From positions 1 through 45,917 of the IMG/VR virus record IMGVR_UViG_3300042392_001178: a stretch of 45,917 bases of DNA; one strand, written 5' to 3'. Both the position numbers and the translations under genes were made by a program. The stretch comes from a virus. Shown one piece after another: positions 1-6,126 of this stretch. Every line of letters begins with the position of its first letter. Positions within the stretch are counted from its first letter, which is position 1. The notes beneath the pieces are model-generated. The model was not told where the DNA came from. It saw nothing but the letters and a program-made list of their open reading frames with translations, and made no database searches.

Positions 1-313
1 TGTCCCAAGAAAGAACACCAGCATCAACAGTAAAAGAAGAAGACTTCAAATCTGTATCATTGTACAGATAATAAATACAATCGATTCCGCCTTCTTCCAT
101 CGAAATATATTGCATTTTGTAAGGACCAATATCATCCTCACCAACATTAATCCATTCCCAACCATTTCTTAATGCTGCAATTGGAGCGAATTTTGAACCC
201 GAACCGAATTGACCAATTGTAAGATCATCATCTCTCTTTGTGGAAAGACCTAACTTTTCCAAATACAGACGATTTACATTCTCTGCTTTATTGGCTATTC
301 TAATGTAAGACAT
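1..313 (-). CDS. Partial gene, possible GHKL/rIIA-like ATPase (N-terminal 104 residues)
   Basis: The gene starts with ATG at 313-311 and runs off the left edge without a stop. An AGGAG-like ribosome site (in CTTAGGAGAG) lies about 8 bases upstream. The visible protein has a glycine-rich stretch IGQFGSGSKFAP at about residues 32-43, which resembles the ATP-lid box (GxFGxG) of GHKL/HSP90-type ATPases such as phage T4 rIIA. Upstream is a helical segment with a conserved-looking Asn (KAENVNR) that could be the metal-binding Asn helix. The C-terminal part that would confirm the family is outside the window, so this is a motif-based guess. It follows a 411-base gap carrying a terminator, so it probably has its own promoter. 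Confidence 0.4.
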   Translation of the reverse strand, partial: MSYIRIANKAENVNRLYLEKLGLSTKRDDDLTIGQFGSGSKFAPIAALRNGWEWINVGEDDIGPYKMQYISMEEGGIDCIYYLYNDTDLKSSSFTVDAGVLSWD

Positions 314-483
314 TTAATGCTCTCCTAAGAAGCGATAATTATTGGATGTCCTTATAGAGTCCATCTTAGCACCGATAAGGCTCTCTAATAGATATTTAAC
401 CGATCCTCACAGATATTTTTTTTAGGCTCTCGCATAGACCTGGAGTTAGATCTCTGAGTTATTCCGAGCGAACGTAAATAGGA

Positions 484-521
484 ACATAATTATGCGCCCA
501 GCTAATTAGGTACATAATTAT
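484..521. repeat. Two direct copies of ACATAATTAT, 28 bases apart
   Basis: The box ACATAATTAT occurs at 484-493 and 512-521 in the leader region of the gene starting at 313. On the minus strand the two copies give TATAATTATG-like and CATAATTATG-like sequences, the first being a plausible -10. Spacing of 28 bases is close to but not exactly three helical turns. It may be a promoter/operator pair; nothing proves binding. Confidence 0.35.
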
Positions 522-536
522 ACTGGAATTTAATAC

Positions 537-572
537 AAAAAAATGGGAGCTAAAAATTAGCTCCCATTTTTC
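537..572. terminator. Bidirectional rho-independent terminator
   Basis: A 15-base-pair perfect stem (AAAAATGGGAGCTAA against TTAGCTCCCATTTTT, 539-553 with 557-571) closes an AAA loop and gives an A/T-flanked, GC-cored hairpin able to terminate in both directions. It lies downstream of the Rpf-domain gene and of the triple repeat. Confidence 0.85.
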
Positions 573-620
573 CGAAAAAAGTATTCAATTTTGTTTAGAG
601 CATACAACTCTATATAAACA

Positions 621-726
621 ACCTTTATAAGACCTTTTTTTAAAAGCCCAGATTTTACCTTTATAAGGCCTGTTTTCAAAAGCCCAGATTCAACCTTTAT
701 AAGACCCTTTTTTAAAAGCCCAGATT
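621..726. repeat. Three tandem copies of a ~35-base unit
   Basis: Copies start at 621, 657 and 692 and share ACCTTTATAAG, then CC plus a T-tract, then AAAAGCCCAGATT. The copies differ at a few positions (for example GACC, GGCC, GACCC; T-tract or TGTTTTC). The last copy runs into the stop codon of the Rpf-domain gene, so on the minus strand the array is its 3' untranslated region, just before the terminator. Each unit has weak self-complementarity (CCTT...AAGG, CTTTT...AAAAG). Confidence 0.8.
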
Positions 727-1255
727 AGAGCCAGCCAAATTTGCGGCTACACCCCGGCCAAGCTTTCCATCCAGAACTAGAAAGAACTTTCTCGGCAACA
801 ACTATCTGCTGCTCTCTAGAAGCCTCCCAAGGATGCGGAGCGAATTCTCCACCACCAAAAGAAAGCCAAGTCGAATAGCTTCTCTGATGCATGAACTGTA
901 AGCCCCCACCAAAACCATTACCAGTATTCGTAGCCCAATTACCTCCGGCTTCACACTGAGCTAACTTGTCCCACCTAGAGCCGTCGCCGGCATCATAATT
1001 AGGTACAGAAGCTGTCCTAGCAGGCTTGGGTGCGATATACTGTGTCGTTGTCGTTGTGTTCAGAAACGACAAATCAATTGTTGTAGTCGTAGTCTCAACG
1101 ACAGGCTCCACGACAACTTGCGCAACTTGCACTTCCTCTACAACAAAAGCCTCGTCATTTCCACCAGACTCACCAAAAGCGACCTGTTGGGTGACGAAGC
1201 CCAATACGAAAACTACAAAAACAATACCAGAAACAATAATCTTATTTTTACTCAT
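725..1255 (-). CDS. Rpf-domain (transglycosylase-like) secreted cell-wall protein
   Basis: This 176-residue protein has a hydrophobic N-terminal segment at about residues 6-26 (signal peptide or anchor), a Val/Glu-rich stretch and two Thr runs (about 55-72) typical of a secreted linker. A C-terminal Rpf domain follows at about residues 92-176. The domain carries WDKLAQCEAGGNW with the family catalytic Glu at 102, and Cys101 and Cys169 placed for the usual disulfide. Rpf domains are lysozyme/transglycosylase-like enzymes acting on peptidoglycan in Actinobacteria. The ATG at 1255 was chosen over an upstream in-frame start because AGAAGGA sits correctly before it. Role in the phage (lysis, entry or host resuscitation) is inference; it is not next to the holin-like gene. 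Confidence 0.85.
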   Translation of the reverse strand: MSKNKIIVSGIVFVVFVLGFVTQQVAFGESGGNDEAFVVEEVQVAQVVVEPVVETTTTTIDLSFLNTTTTTQYIAPKPARTASVPNYDAGDGSRWDKLAQCEAGGNWATNTGNGFGGGLQFMHQRSYSTWLSFGGGEFAPHPWEASREQQIVVAEKVLSSSGWKAWPGCSRKFGWL

Positions 1256-1268
1256 TATATCCTTCTCT

Positions 1269-1493
1269 CTACAGTCCACACTCTACAGAGGAAATGGCTG
1301 AGTGAGGAATGAATTTCACATTCTCTACCCTGATCTCTTGATCATCGCCCATCTCTGTAGTCACAAATACGCCATCCACGTTGATGACTCGGATATACCC
1401 TTTGCATACCCTATCTGTGAGGTGGAAATTTATATTGACGAATTGACATTTTTCGGCCAATTCTTCGAAGTATTCGATTTTAGTATTCCACAT
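1269..1493 (-). CDS. Small hypothetical protein, beta-rich
   Basis: This 74-residue protein is of unknown function. I chose the ATG at 1493 because GAGG lies nine bases before it; the longer form would use TTG with poor spacing. The sequence has a short helical N-terminus (IEYFEELAEK), then alternating hydrophobic strands (FVNINF, GYIRVINVDGVFVTT, IRVENVKFIP), which would suit an SH3- or Sm-like small barrel. This is only pattern reading. It sits 13 bases upstream of the Rpf-domain gene and may be co-transcribed with it from the extended -10 promoter at 1515-1523. Confidence 0.6.
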   Translation of the reverse strand: MWNTKIEYFEELAEKCQFVNINFHLTDRVCKGYIRVINVDGVFVTTEMGDDQEIRVENVKFIPHSAISSVECGL

Positions 1494-1514
1494 AGTCAAA
1501 TACCTCGATCATAT

Positions 1515-1523
1515 ATTATACCA
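1515..1523 (-). promoter_or_regulatory. Extended -10 promoter (TGGTATAAT)
   Basis: The minus strand reads TGGTATAAT here, a perfect extended -10. It lies 21 bases before the ATG at 1493, leaving room for a short leader with a GAGG ribosome site. No good -35 is visible at 16-18 bases spacing. Confidence 0.5.
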
Positions 1524-1524
1524 A

Positions 1525-1830
1525 TTATGGCTTCTTGATGCCACTCCAGAGCATTTCCCAGCTCTTTTTGTCTGAAATCATAGAATAATCGTCAAAGTTT
1601 TCACCCTTTAACGCACCCAAAAAGATATGCCCCGGCCCATTGCCTTCGGCATCCATAGAGATTTCAGCTTGAATCACATTACCATACTTATCCTGAAAAA
1701 CTAGAATCGGCCAAACATCACCCTCTTCATCTGCTGAACCATCAATCTGAATGACTGTAGCCCCAACAAGACCGGAAAGTAGATCCTTAGTCCACTGCTT
1801 ACTAGCGTCAATATTAGACATATTACTCAT
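1525..1830 (-). CDS. Small acidic hypothetical protein
   Basis: This 101-residue protein of unknown function is rich in Asp, Glu and Gly. I chose ATG 1830 because GAGGAG lies seven bases upstream; a second ATG at 1821 is also possible. It contains predicted strands such as ATVIQIDGS and PILVFQDKYGNVIQAEISMD, resembling small phage proteins annotated only as hypothetical. Its start overlaps the end of the preceding short ORF by eight bases, suggesting translational coupling if that ORF is real. Confidence 0.6.
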   Translation of the reverse strand: MSNMSNIDASKQWTKDLLSGLVGATVIQIDGSADEEGDVWPILVFQDKYGNVIQAEISMDAEGNGPGHIFLGALKGENFDDYSMISDKKSWEMLWSGIKKP

Positions 1831-2008
1831 CCTTGCACTCCTCAAAGTTTTTCTTAATAAAGAGACGTAGATCCAAGCAAAAATCTTGAACCTTATAACT
1901 ATCCACAAGTTTCTGATTACTAATTGAAATCAGAAACTCATCTATATTGGAGAAAAGCTCCCCGCAAGAATTTGCAGGGAGCTTTTCAGCCTCATCGATA
2001 TCGATCAA
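1823..2008 (-). CDS. Doubtful small ORF interrupted by two hairpins
   Basis: This 61-codon ORF could start at TTG 2008, overlapping the TGA stop of the preceding gene, with AGAAGA just upstream. It has no ATG or GTG alternative near its start. Two strong inverted repeats lie inside it (1909-1937 and 1952-1987), the second looking like a terminator for the preceding gene. The encoded sequence is unremarkable, acidic and Lys-rich at the C-terminus (FIKKNFEECKDE). Either a real coupled gene whose message carries attenuator-like structures, or an untranslated region that happens to be open. I cannot decide from sequence alone. Confidence 0.35.
   Translation of the reverse strand: MIDIDEAEKLPANSCGELFSNIDEFLISISNQKLVDSYKVQDFCLDLRLFIKKNFEECKDE
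1909..1937. other. Inverted repeat, 10-base-pair stem
   Basis: GTTTCTGATT (1909-1918) pairs perfectly with AATCAGAAAC (1928-1937) across a nine-base loop. It lies upstream of the gene starting at 1830 and within the doubtful ORF 1823-2008. It could be an operator or an RNA hairpin in a leader. Confidence 0.55.
1952..1987 (-). terminator. Terminator-like hairpin after the gene ending at 2005
   Basis: A 16-base-pair stem (GAAAAGCTCCCTGCAA side, minus strand) with a four-base loop ends in CTTTTC. One position pairs as G-U in a minus-strand transcript but would be C/A in a plus-strand transcript, so the hairpin suits minus-strand RNA. The T-tract is short (four). It lies 17 bases past the stop of the gene 2005-2283. 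Confidence 0.65.
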
Positions 2009-2283
2009 TCTTCTTCGACTTTGAAGCCGTGGAAGTAAAGATCTCCAACCTCAAGGTTGTCCTCATGCTTACGGTAAACAATCTTCACCTTAAGACCCAT
2101 AGACTGTGCAGCCTGACGAATACGCTGCTGAAGTGCATTGTACTTATTTCCAGCCTCTACATCCTTAACAACCTGAATTTCACCGCTGTCAAGTGCATCC
2201 TGAATTTGCTTACGCTCTTCAGAAGGACGGCCACCACCACGGCGAACCGGAGGCAGTTGATCAGTAGTTTCAATATTAAGCAT
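2005..2283 (-). CDS. Small hypothetical protein with AT-hook-like GGGRP motif
   Basis: This 92-residue protein starts at ATG 2283, with AGGAG six bases upstream. Near the N-terminus it has RRGGGRPSEERKQ (about residues 14-26), whose Gly-Arg-Pro core resembles an AT-hook, followed by helices and a strand-rich C-terminus (LKVKIVYRKH...LYFHGFKVEED). I infer a small DNA-binding or regulatory protein but cannot name a family. It has an unusually long, structured 161-base upstream region compared with the neighbouring tightly packed genes, so its expression may be controlled at the leader. Confidence 0.65.
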   Translation of the reverse strand: MLNIETTDQLPPVRRGGGRPSEERKQIQDALDSGEIQVVKDVEAGNKYNALQQRIRQAAQSMGLKVKIVYRKHEDNLEVGDLYFHGFKVEED

Positions 2284-2444
2284 TTAAAGCTCCTATGATT
2301 TTTATTTTATGAGTGTAGGCAGAGTCACCGGGATCAAACCACCCTGCTGCCCTGCTGTTGATCAGTATAGCGGACCTTCGTCCGGAACATACAGATTCCC
2401 AAGATTTTTTTTTACAGCGATGCTCTTACTGATACAAGGACCGA
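2284..2444 (-). promoter_or_regulatory. Structured leader upstream of the gene at 2283
   Basis: This 161-base gap has no ORF. On the minus strand it contains a run of nine A (2413-2405), a short hairpin CGGAC-GAAG-GTCCG with a four-base loop, a TATACT that could be a -10 (about 2369-2364), then a GC-rich patch from about 2355 to 2315 in which GGCAG and CTGCC can pair around GGG/CCC. It may hold a promoter and a folded leader. I could not fit it to a tRNA. Confidence 0.35.
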
Positions 2445-2705
2445 TCAGGCTAACTTGGGCTTCTTCGAAGAGTAATACGAGCGCACAATCTTCCCACGCT
2501 TAAAGAAGACACCGCCCCACACTCCATACCCGTCACGCTGCGACATACCATACTCCATGCACTCCTTAGACACCGGACAGCTTTCGCATACCGCAATAAT
2601 ATCCTTCTTCTCCTTAGCAGTCATGAGCTCGAAATCCTCGAAAAACAAAGAAGTATCAAGACCCTTTTCTTTGCAAAGAGCTTTACTTAAATCATTCTTA
2701 TTCAT
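2445..2705 (-). CDS. WhiB-family iron-sulfur transcriptional regulator
   Basis: This 86-residue protein has the four cysteines of WhiB proteins: Cys11, then CESCPVSKEC giving C-x2-C-x5-C at residues 40, 43 and 49. The family turn motif appears as GYGVWGG (about 59-65), and a basic tail follows (KRGKIVRSYYSSKK). WhiB proteins bind a 4Fe-4S cluster and act with the primary sigma factor in Actinobacteria; phage versions can interfere with host WhiB proteins. ATG 2705 is preceded by AGGAG. It is seven bases downstream of the large terminase gene, so it may be made from the packaging operon. Confidence 0.92.
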   Translation of the reverse strand: MNKNDLSKALCKEKGLDTSLFFEDFELMTAKEKKDIIAVCESCPVSKECMEYGMSQRDGYGVWGGVFFKRGKIVRSYYSSKKPKLA

Positions 2706-2712
2706 ATTACTC

Positions 2713-4500
2713 CTAGATAATTTGAAGCCAGTCTTTTATATCTTCCGGAACTGCCCTCTCTTTATTCGAAGACTTCCCGGACGAACCAATAATTGTTTTA
2801 GATGCCCCATCAGCATCGTAAGATGTCAATACATCGTAATCAACTTCCTGCAAAATTTCAATATCAATCTCAAAATCTGAAGAAAGATTTGACACACACA
2901 TGAAAGTCGCACCAGCAACAGAGTCTGCCAAGTCCTTCGACCCGGTAGTTGGATGGTCAACCTTAGTGTTATTAATAAGCTTGAGCTTTAAAAGCTCATC
3001 TTCAACGAGAATCTCATTCCAATAGCCACGCAATCTGCCATCATAGATAGCAGTAGATAACGTGTCATAATCTTTCTTCGCAACCGTATGAAGATCTGCA
3101 TTGATATTCAATGCACGAAGAGATTGGATCATATCAGCACTATTCCACTGATCAAACGTCACAGAGACGACTGTGAAGCGTCTAGTGAGCTCTGTAATAG
3201 TAGAGCGGATAGCAGCAAAAGGAATCTCGGAGTTGTCTTCAGCCTTCCAAGATTGGATGTAATCCATCTCAACAACAGGAAGATTTTCTATACCACCAAG
3301 AGTTTTAATTTGCTTAAATCCAGGCGAATGAACCATACAAATAGCCGCACGATCTCGCTTAAGACCTAAATCCACATGAATATATCTCGGATGCTCATCA
3401 CTACCAGTAAACCATTCTCTAAACCTTCCCTCTTCATCAATCGGAGGTTGCTTAAATCTAAAGGCAGTACGAACAGATTCAGGATCTCTAAAGTAGGCGT
3501 CTACCATCTCAGGAGGTTCACACATGAACCTAGCGCGCGCCATAATAGGATCACGCCGGAACTCATTCTCAAACTCTTCCTTATGCCTAGTTGGATTAAC
3601 TTCCCAAGTAGCAGCCTTCAAAGCCCAAGATTGAGCCTCGCGATATCCACCACGATTACCAAACTTCTCATCAAGAAGAACTCCACCTTGCTCAGCTAAA
3701 TCGTCAAGAACCGACTTATACCTTTGCTGAATGAAGTCACCTTTGAAACGAGGGAAGGAAAGAAGAACAACCTTTCCAACGCTCGGAAAGCGCGATGTAA
3801 TAGACGCTCTAGCCATCTCGTAAATCTCGGAGGCAGAACCCTTGTTTCTCAACTGGCCTTTAAGCTCAACATCAGTCTTGAAGGCAGAGATTTCATCTAG
3901 AACAACTGTGAGAACTTCGTAACCCTCCCAGCCTTCAGCCTCAGAGTGACCTGAGAACATTCGGACAGGACGATCAAACCAAAAGATTTCTTGAACACGC
4001 GGCTCAAAGCCGACATCATTAGCCCAAGGAGATGCAAGCAGAAGATTCTTCAAAGGATCAAAGAAAACCTGCTGGGCCTGCTTAGCATTTACAGCTAAGT
4101 TAACCAAGTCGATATAAACACCGGCAGCCTTACCAAAATACTCAAGAGGATCACGAAGACAATGAAGAAGATAGCTGATATAAGCAAGCGAAACTCTAGA
4201 GACGTGATCCTTACCTGATCCCTTGCCCAACTGACAAATAACTTCGTTGACTGTGTATCTATTATAGTAATCAATCCCTTCTTGCTCCCCCATCAAAACG
4301 GAAAGAGTCTCTGGTTTAAAAATTTGCGTGATATGCCTAGCAATCTCAACCTGAATATCACTCAGGGGAGGAAGGCCCAAATACTTCTTATCTGTAACAA
4401 ATCTCTGAATAGGGACAGGCTCTTCGTTAAGATCTTCGTTCTTCAGAAGTCTATCGAAATCATCAAAATCTAAATTAGCCCCATAAAAATCTTCACCCAT
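2713..4500 (-). CDS. terL: Terminase large subunit
   Basis: This 595-residue DNA-packaging motor has an ATPase domain with a Walker A-like GKGSGKD at residues 92-98 and Walker B VVLDEIS at 199-205. An RNase H-like nuclease domain follows, with candidate metal-binding acidic residues at Asp377 (HVDLGLKRDRA), Asp450 (VTFDQW) and Asp526 (DLADSVAG). It would cut concatemeric genome ends and drive DNA into the prohead through the portal. Length is usual for the family. The start ATG 4500 overlaps the end of the small membrane-protein gene by eight bases. It lies more than 33 kb from the capsid genes and no portal gene is adjacent, which is unusual. Confidence 0.93.
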   Translation of the reverse strand: MGEDFYGANLDFDDFDRLLKNEDLNEEPVPIQRFVTDKKYLGLPPLSDIQVEIARHITQIFKPETLSVLMGEQEGIDYYNRYTVNEVICQLGKGSGKDHVSRVSLAYISYLLHCLRDPLEYFGKAAGVYIDLVNLAVNAKQAQQVFFDPLKNLLLASPWANDVGFEPRVQEIFWFDRPVRMFSGHSEAEGWEGYEVLTVVLDEISAFKTDVELKGQLRNKGSASEIYEMARASITSRFPSVGKVVLLSFPRFKGDFIQQRYKSVLDDLAEQGGVLLDEKFGNRGGYREAQSWALKAATWEVNPTRHKEEFENEFRRDPIMARARFMCEPPEMVDAYFRDPESVRTAFRFKQPPIDEEGRFREWFTGSDEHPRYIHVDLGLKRDRAAICMVHSPGFKQIKTLGGIENLPVVEMDYIQSWKAEDNSEIPFAAIRSTITELTRRFTVVSVTFDQWNSADMIQSLRALNINADLHTVAKKDYDTLSTAIYDGRLRGYWNEILVEDELLKLKLINNTKVDHPTTGSKDLADSVAGATFMCVSNLSSDFEIDIEILQEVDYDVLTSYDADGASKTIIGSSGKSSNKERAVPEDIKDWLQII

Positions 4501-4837
4501 TAGTCTTCTTCTTTCCTATATATCGAATTACCTTCCCGACAATACCAATGGGATCATATTCACGCAAAAAATTTGGAGCACCAAGATGCTTAACTAAAAT
4601 CAAAATAACAAGCCAAATAGGCCAGCGAGCAAAGGGATGCTCAACGCCACGCCAGCAACCATCAGAAAATGTTTCGTATCTAACACTAGAACTCCTAGAT
4701 TTATTAATATCATTCAGGGCAATCGCTACAACATCATAGATGAGAATATAAGCGGCGAGCAAACCCCAAGCGAAAGTAGAGCGCTTGGGGAAGCTATTCC
4801 TCAATAATCTCTGCGTCTTCGATGTCAACGTCTTCAC
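4493..4837 (-). CDS. Small membrane protein between the terminase genes
   Basis: This protein of up to 114 residues has two hydrophobic segments: WGLLAAYILIYDVVAIAL (about 24-41) and WPIWLVILILVKHL (about 72-85), with a polar loop containing WRGVEHPFARWP. The pattern resembles small two-helix membrane proteins found near terminase genes in actinobacteriophages. Function is unknown; a holin-like role cannot be excluded. The start is uncertain: GTG 4837 has AAGGAA about five bases upstream but overlaps the putative small-terminase gene by 44 bases; a TTG start nearer 4800 is possible. A hairpin (4764-4790) sits in its first codons. Confidence 0.65.
   Translation of the reverse strand: MKTLTSKTQRLLRNSFPKRSTFAWGLLAAYILIYDVVAIALNDINKSRSSSVRYETFSDGCWRGVEHPFARWPIWLVILILVKHLGAPNFLREYDPIGIVGKVIRYIGKKKTNG
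4764..4790 (-). other. Hairpin after the putative terS stop, inside the next gene
   Basis: CCCCAAGCG and CGCTTGGGG form a perfect nine-base-pair stem with a nine-base loop, followed on the minus strand by GTTTGC. It starts four bases past the stop of the gene ending at 4794 and lies within the early codons of the membrane-protein gene. It could be an attenuator or a structure that tunes coupled translation. Confidence 0.5.
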
Positions 4838-5402
4838 CGGATTCCTTATTAGGATCGAAATCCTCGGAATTCATAATGCTGAACGCTTCCTGCAAAGCAA
4901 GTCTAGCCTTTGGCTTACAAACTTCGCAGTCAGCGACAATATCTTTGATAACCTTAGAGATCATCTGATTTACTGTCTCAGCTTTTTGCATTCGGGCGAT
5001 GTATTCGCCATCAGTTTTAGTTCCACCCATAAGCTGATGTAACTGGGCTTTCTTTGTAGCAACATCAAGACATAACTTGAGGGCTTGATTTCTACCTGAA
5101 ACCATTCCCTCTCTAGTCGCAATCTCAACAGTCTCCCAAGACTCCTTCGATATCTCATCGAACTCAGCAAGAGCCTTGATTGTATTAAACTGAACCTTCT
5201 CCAAGAAATAAGGATCATCTTCCGCGCGATCTTCCAAGAAAGACTTGTACTGAGCCACATAATCCCTCACAGTATTAGGAGAGATATGTTCAAGCTCAGC
5301 AATATCAGCAACAGGATAACCCTTAAGGCTGAGCAGACCTACCTGCTCAACCTTCTTGGCTTTATCAAAAATTGTTTCAGCTTTTTCTAGACTATCAGCC
5401 AT
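4794..5402 (-). CDS. terS: Putative terminase small subunit
   Basis: This 202-residue protein has an N-terminal helix-turn-helix (about residues 20-50: LLSLKGYPVADIAEL then SPNTVRDYVAQYK), a central helical region suited to oligomerisation, and an acidic C-terminal tail (about 180-202). That arrangement fits small terminase subunits, which bind packaging sites as rings and pass DNA to the large subunit. Position one gene ahead of the large terminase supports the call. Identity is inferred from architecture and location, so another DNA-binding role remains possible. The ATG is only six bases after a TGGTATAAT element. Confidence 0.6.
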   Translation of the reverse strand: MADSLEKAETIFDKAKKVEQVGLLSLKGYPVADIAELEHISPNTVRDYVAQYKSFLEDRAEDDPYFLEKVQFNTIKALAEFDEISKESWETVEIATREGMVSGRNQALKLCLDVATKKAQLHQLMGGTKTDGEYIARMQKAETVNQMISKVIKDIVADCEVCKPKARLALQEAFSIMNSEDFDPNKESGEDVDIEDAEIIEE

Positions 5403-5408
5403 ACGACA

Positions 5409-5417
5409 ATTATACCA
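5409..5417 (-). promoter_or_regulatory. Extended -10 promoter, near-leaderless start
   Basis: The minus strand reads TGGTATAAT followed by six bases and the ATG at 5402. A transcript started at the usual distance would begin at or next to the start codon. No convincing -35 is present and no ribosome site is visible before this ATG. Confidence 0.5.
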
Positions 5418-5419
5418 TA

Positions 5420-5752
5420 TTAATCACTGATTGAATCCAAAATGTCTGTATCCTCAATGATCTCGATGTCAGAAGAATCATCCTTCTTGCCTCTTACTCT
5501 AGGCTTAGAGGAGGCCCTACGACTAACAACAGCAGCAGCCTCTGTATCATCTTCAGGAAGAACAGAACTAAGTTTCTCAATCACATGGCGAAACTCAGTT
5601 GTCAAGATGACAAGAATCTTCTCAACCATCTCCTCATCATACGATGAACCAATCATATATTTATTCAAAAGCTTCTTCGCATTGTCATACGAACCGAACT
5701 TAACAAGCTCACGTTCGACTAACCTAAAAGCATCTTTTGTTGTATTAGACAT
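5420..5752 (-). CDS. Hypothetical protein with acidic tail
   Basis: This 110-residue protein is of unknown function. I chose the ATG at 5752 because GGAGAG lies just upstream; a longer form starting at 5776 would begin inside a GC-rich hairpin. The N-terminal two thirds are predicted helical (AFRLVERELVKFG, AKKLLNKYMIG, EEMVEKILVILTTEF). A basic linker (RRASSKPRVRGKK) and a strongly acidic C-terminus (about 90-110) follow. It lies directly before the putative small terminase gene and may be part of the packaging operon, though nothing shows a packaging role. Confidence 0.65.
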   Translation of the reverse strand: MSNTTKDAFRLVERELVKFGSYDNAKKLLNKYMIGSSYDEEMVEKILVILTTEFRHVIEKLSSVLPEDDTEAAAVVSRRASSKPRVRGKKDDSSDIEIIEDTDILDSISD

Positions 5753-5829
5753 ATCTCTCCGTTGACTTCCCCCCACCGGGGCTTTGGTTTAATGGTAGCA
5801 TACGCTCTAGGCGCCGGATACAGGTTTTT
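5753..5829. other. Short intergenic region with small GC hairpins
   Basis: This 77-base gap holds CCCC-ACC-GGGG (5771-5781), a CGC/GCG hairpin around 5802-5812 and a T-run at 5824-5831 on the plus strand. A stretch looks like a tRNA D-arm (GGTTTAATGGTAGCA), but no matching anticodon or T-arm is present. No ORF is supported. Confidence 0.4.
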
Positions 5830-6126
5830 TTAGCGGTTCTTCTTGCGTGCCTTCGCCATAGCTCGCATACGCTCTTCTCTTTCACGATTTGGTCTTTTGC
5901 CCATAGCTGAAGCTTTCTTAGCTCCACGAACATTAGCTCCAATCTTACGGCCCTTACCTCTGAACTTTAAAAGATCAAACTTTACAAGCCAGTTATATAC
6001 TGCCTGACTTGTAATGCGAATATTATACCTCTTCTCCAAGAGTTCGCAGATATCCTTGAGATTCATGCGCTTCTTCACATAATGATGATAAAGCCACTCT
6101 CTGTCCTTATAAGGTTCAAGAGCCAT
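5830..6126 (-). CDS. Small helix-turn-helix protein with basic tail
   Basis: This 98-residue protein starts at ATG 6126 and overlaps the RuvC-like gene by 11 bases; GGGGGG lies upstream. Residues about 9-50 form a helix-turn-helix (LYHHYVKKRMNLKDICELL then RITSQAVYNWLVKFDLL). The C-terminal half is very basic (KARKKNR end, RGKGRKIGANVRG), suiting nucleic-acid binding. Similar modules occur in resolvase/transposase HTH domains and in homing-endonuclease DNA-binding tails, but no catalytic domain is present. I infer a regulator or an accessory DNA-binding factor; specific role unknown. Confidence 0.65.
   Translation of the reverse strand: MALEPYKDREWLYHHYVKKRMNLKDICELLEKRYNIRITSQAVYNWLVKFDLLKFRGKGRKIGANVRGAKKASAMGKRPNREREERMRAMAKARKKNR

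Larger units (their letters stand above)
314..724. other. Intergenic region with terminator, direct repeats and likely promoter
   Basis: This 411-base stretch separates the Rpf-domain gene from the possible rIIA-like gene and holds no convincing ORF. From right to left on the minus strand it contains three tandem 35-base repeats, a strong bidirectional terminator-like hairpin, and an AT-rich segment with TATAAT (522-517) and two copies of the ten-base box ACATAATTAT, then the ribosome site of the next gene. No clear -35 element accompanies the TATAAT. I infer that transcription of the upstream operon ends here and a new unit starts. Confidence 0.6.

Noticed and set aside
2310-2400. Possible minus-strand tRNA 3' half (GGTTTGATCCC)
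   Set aside because: The T-stem does not pair and no matching 5' acceptor strand is present; kept only as a structured leader.
5768-5832. tRNA-like sequence with GGTTTAATGGTAGCA resembling a D-arm
   Set aside because: No proper anticodon stem, T-arm or acceptor stem could be formed, and the sequence runs into a coding region.
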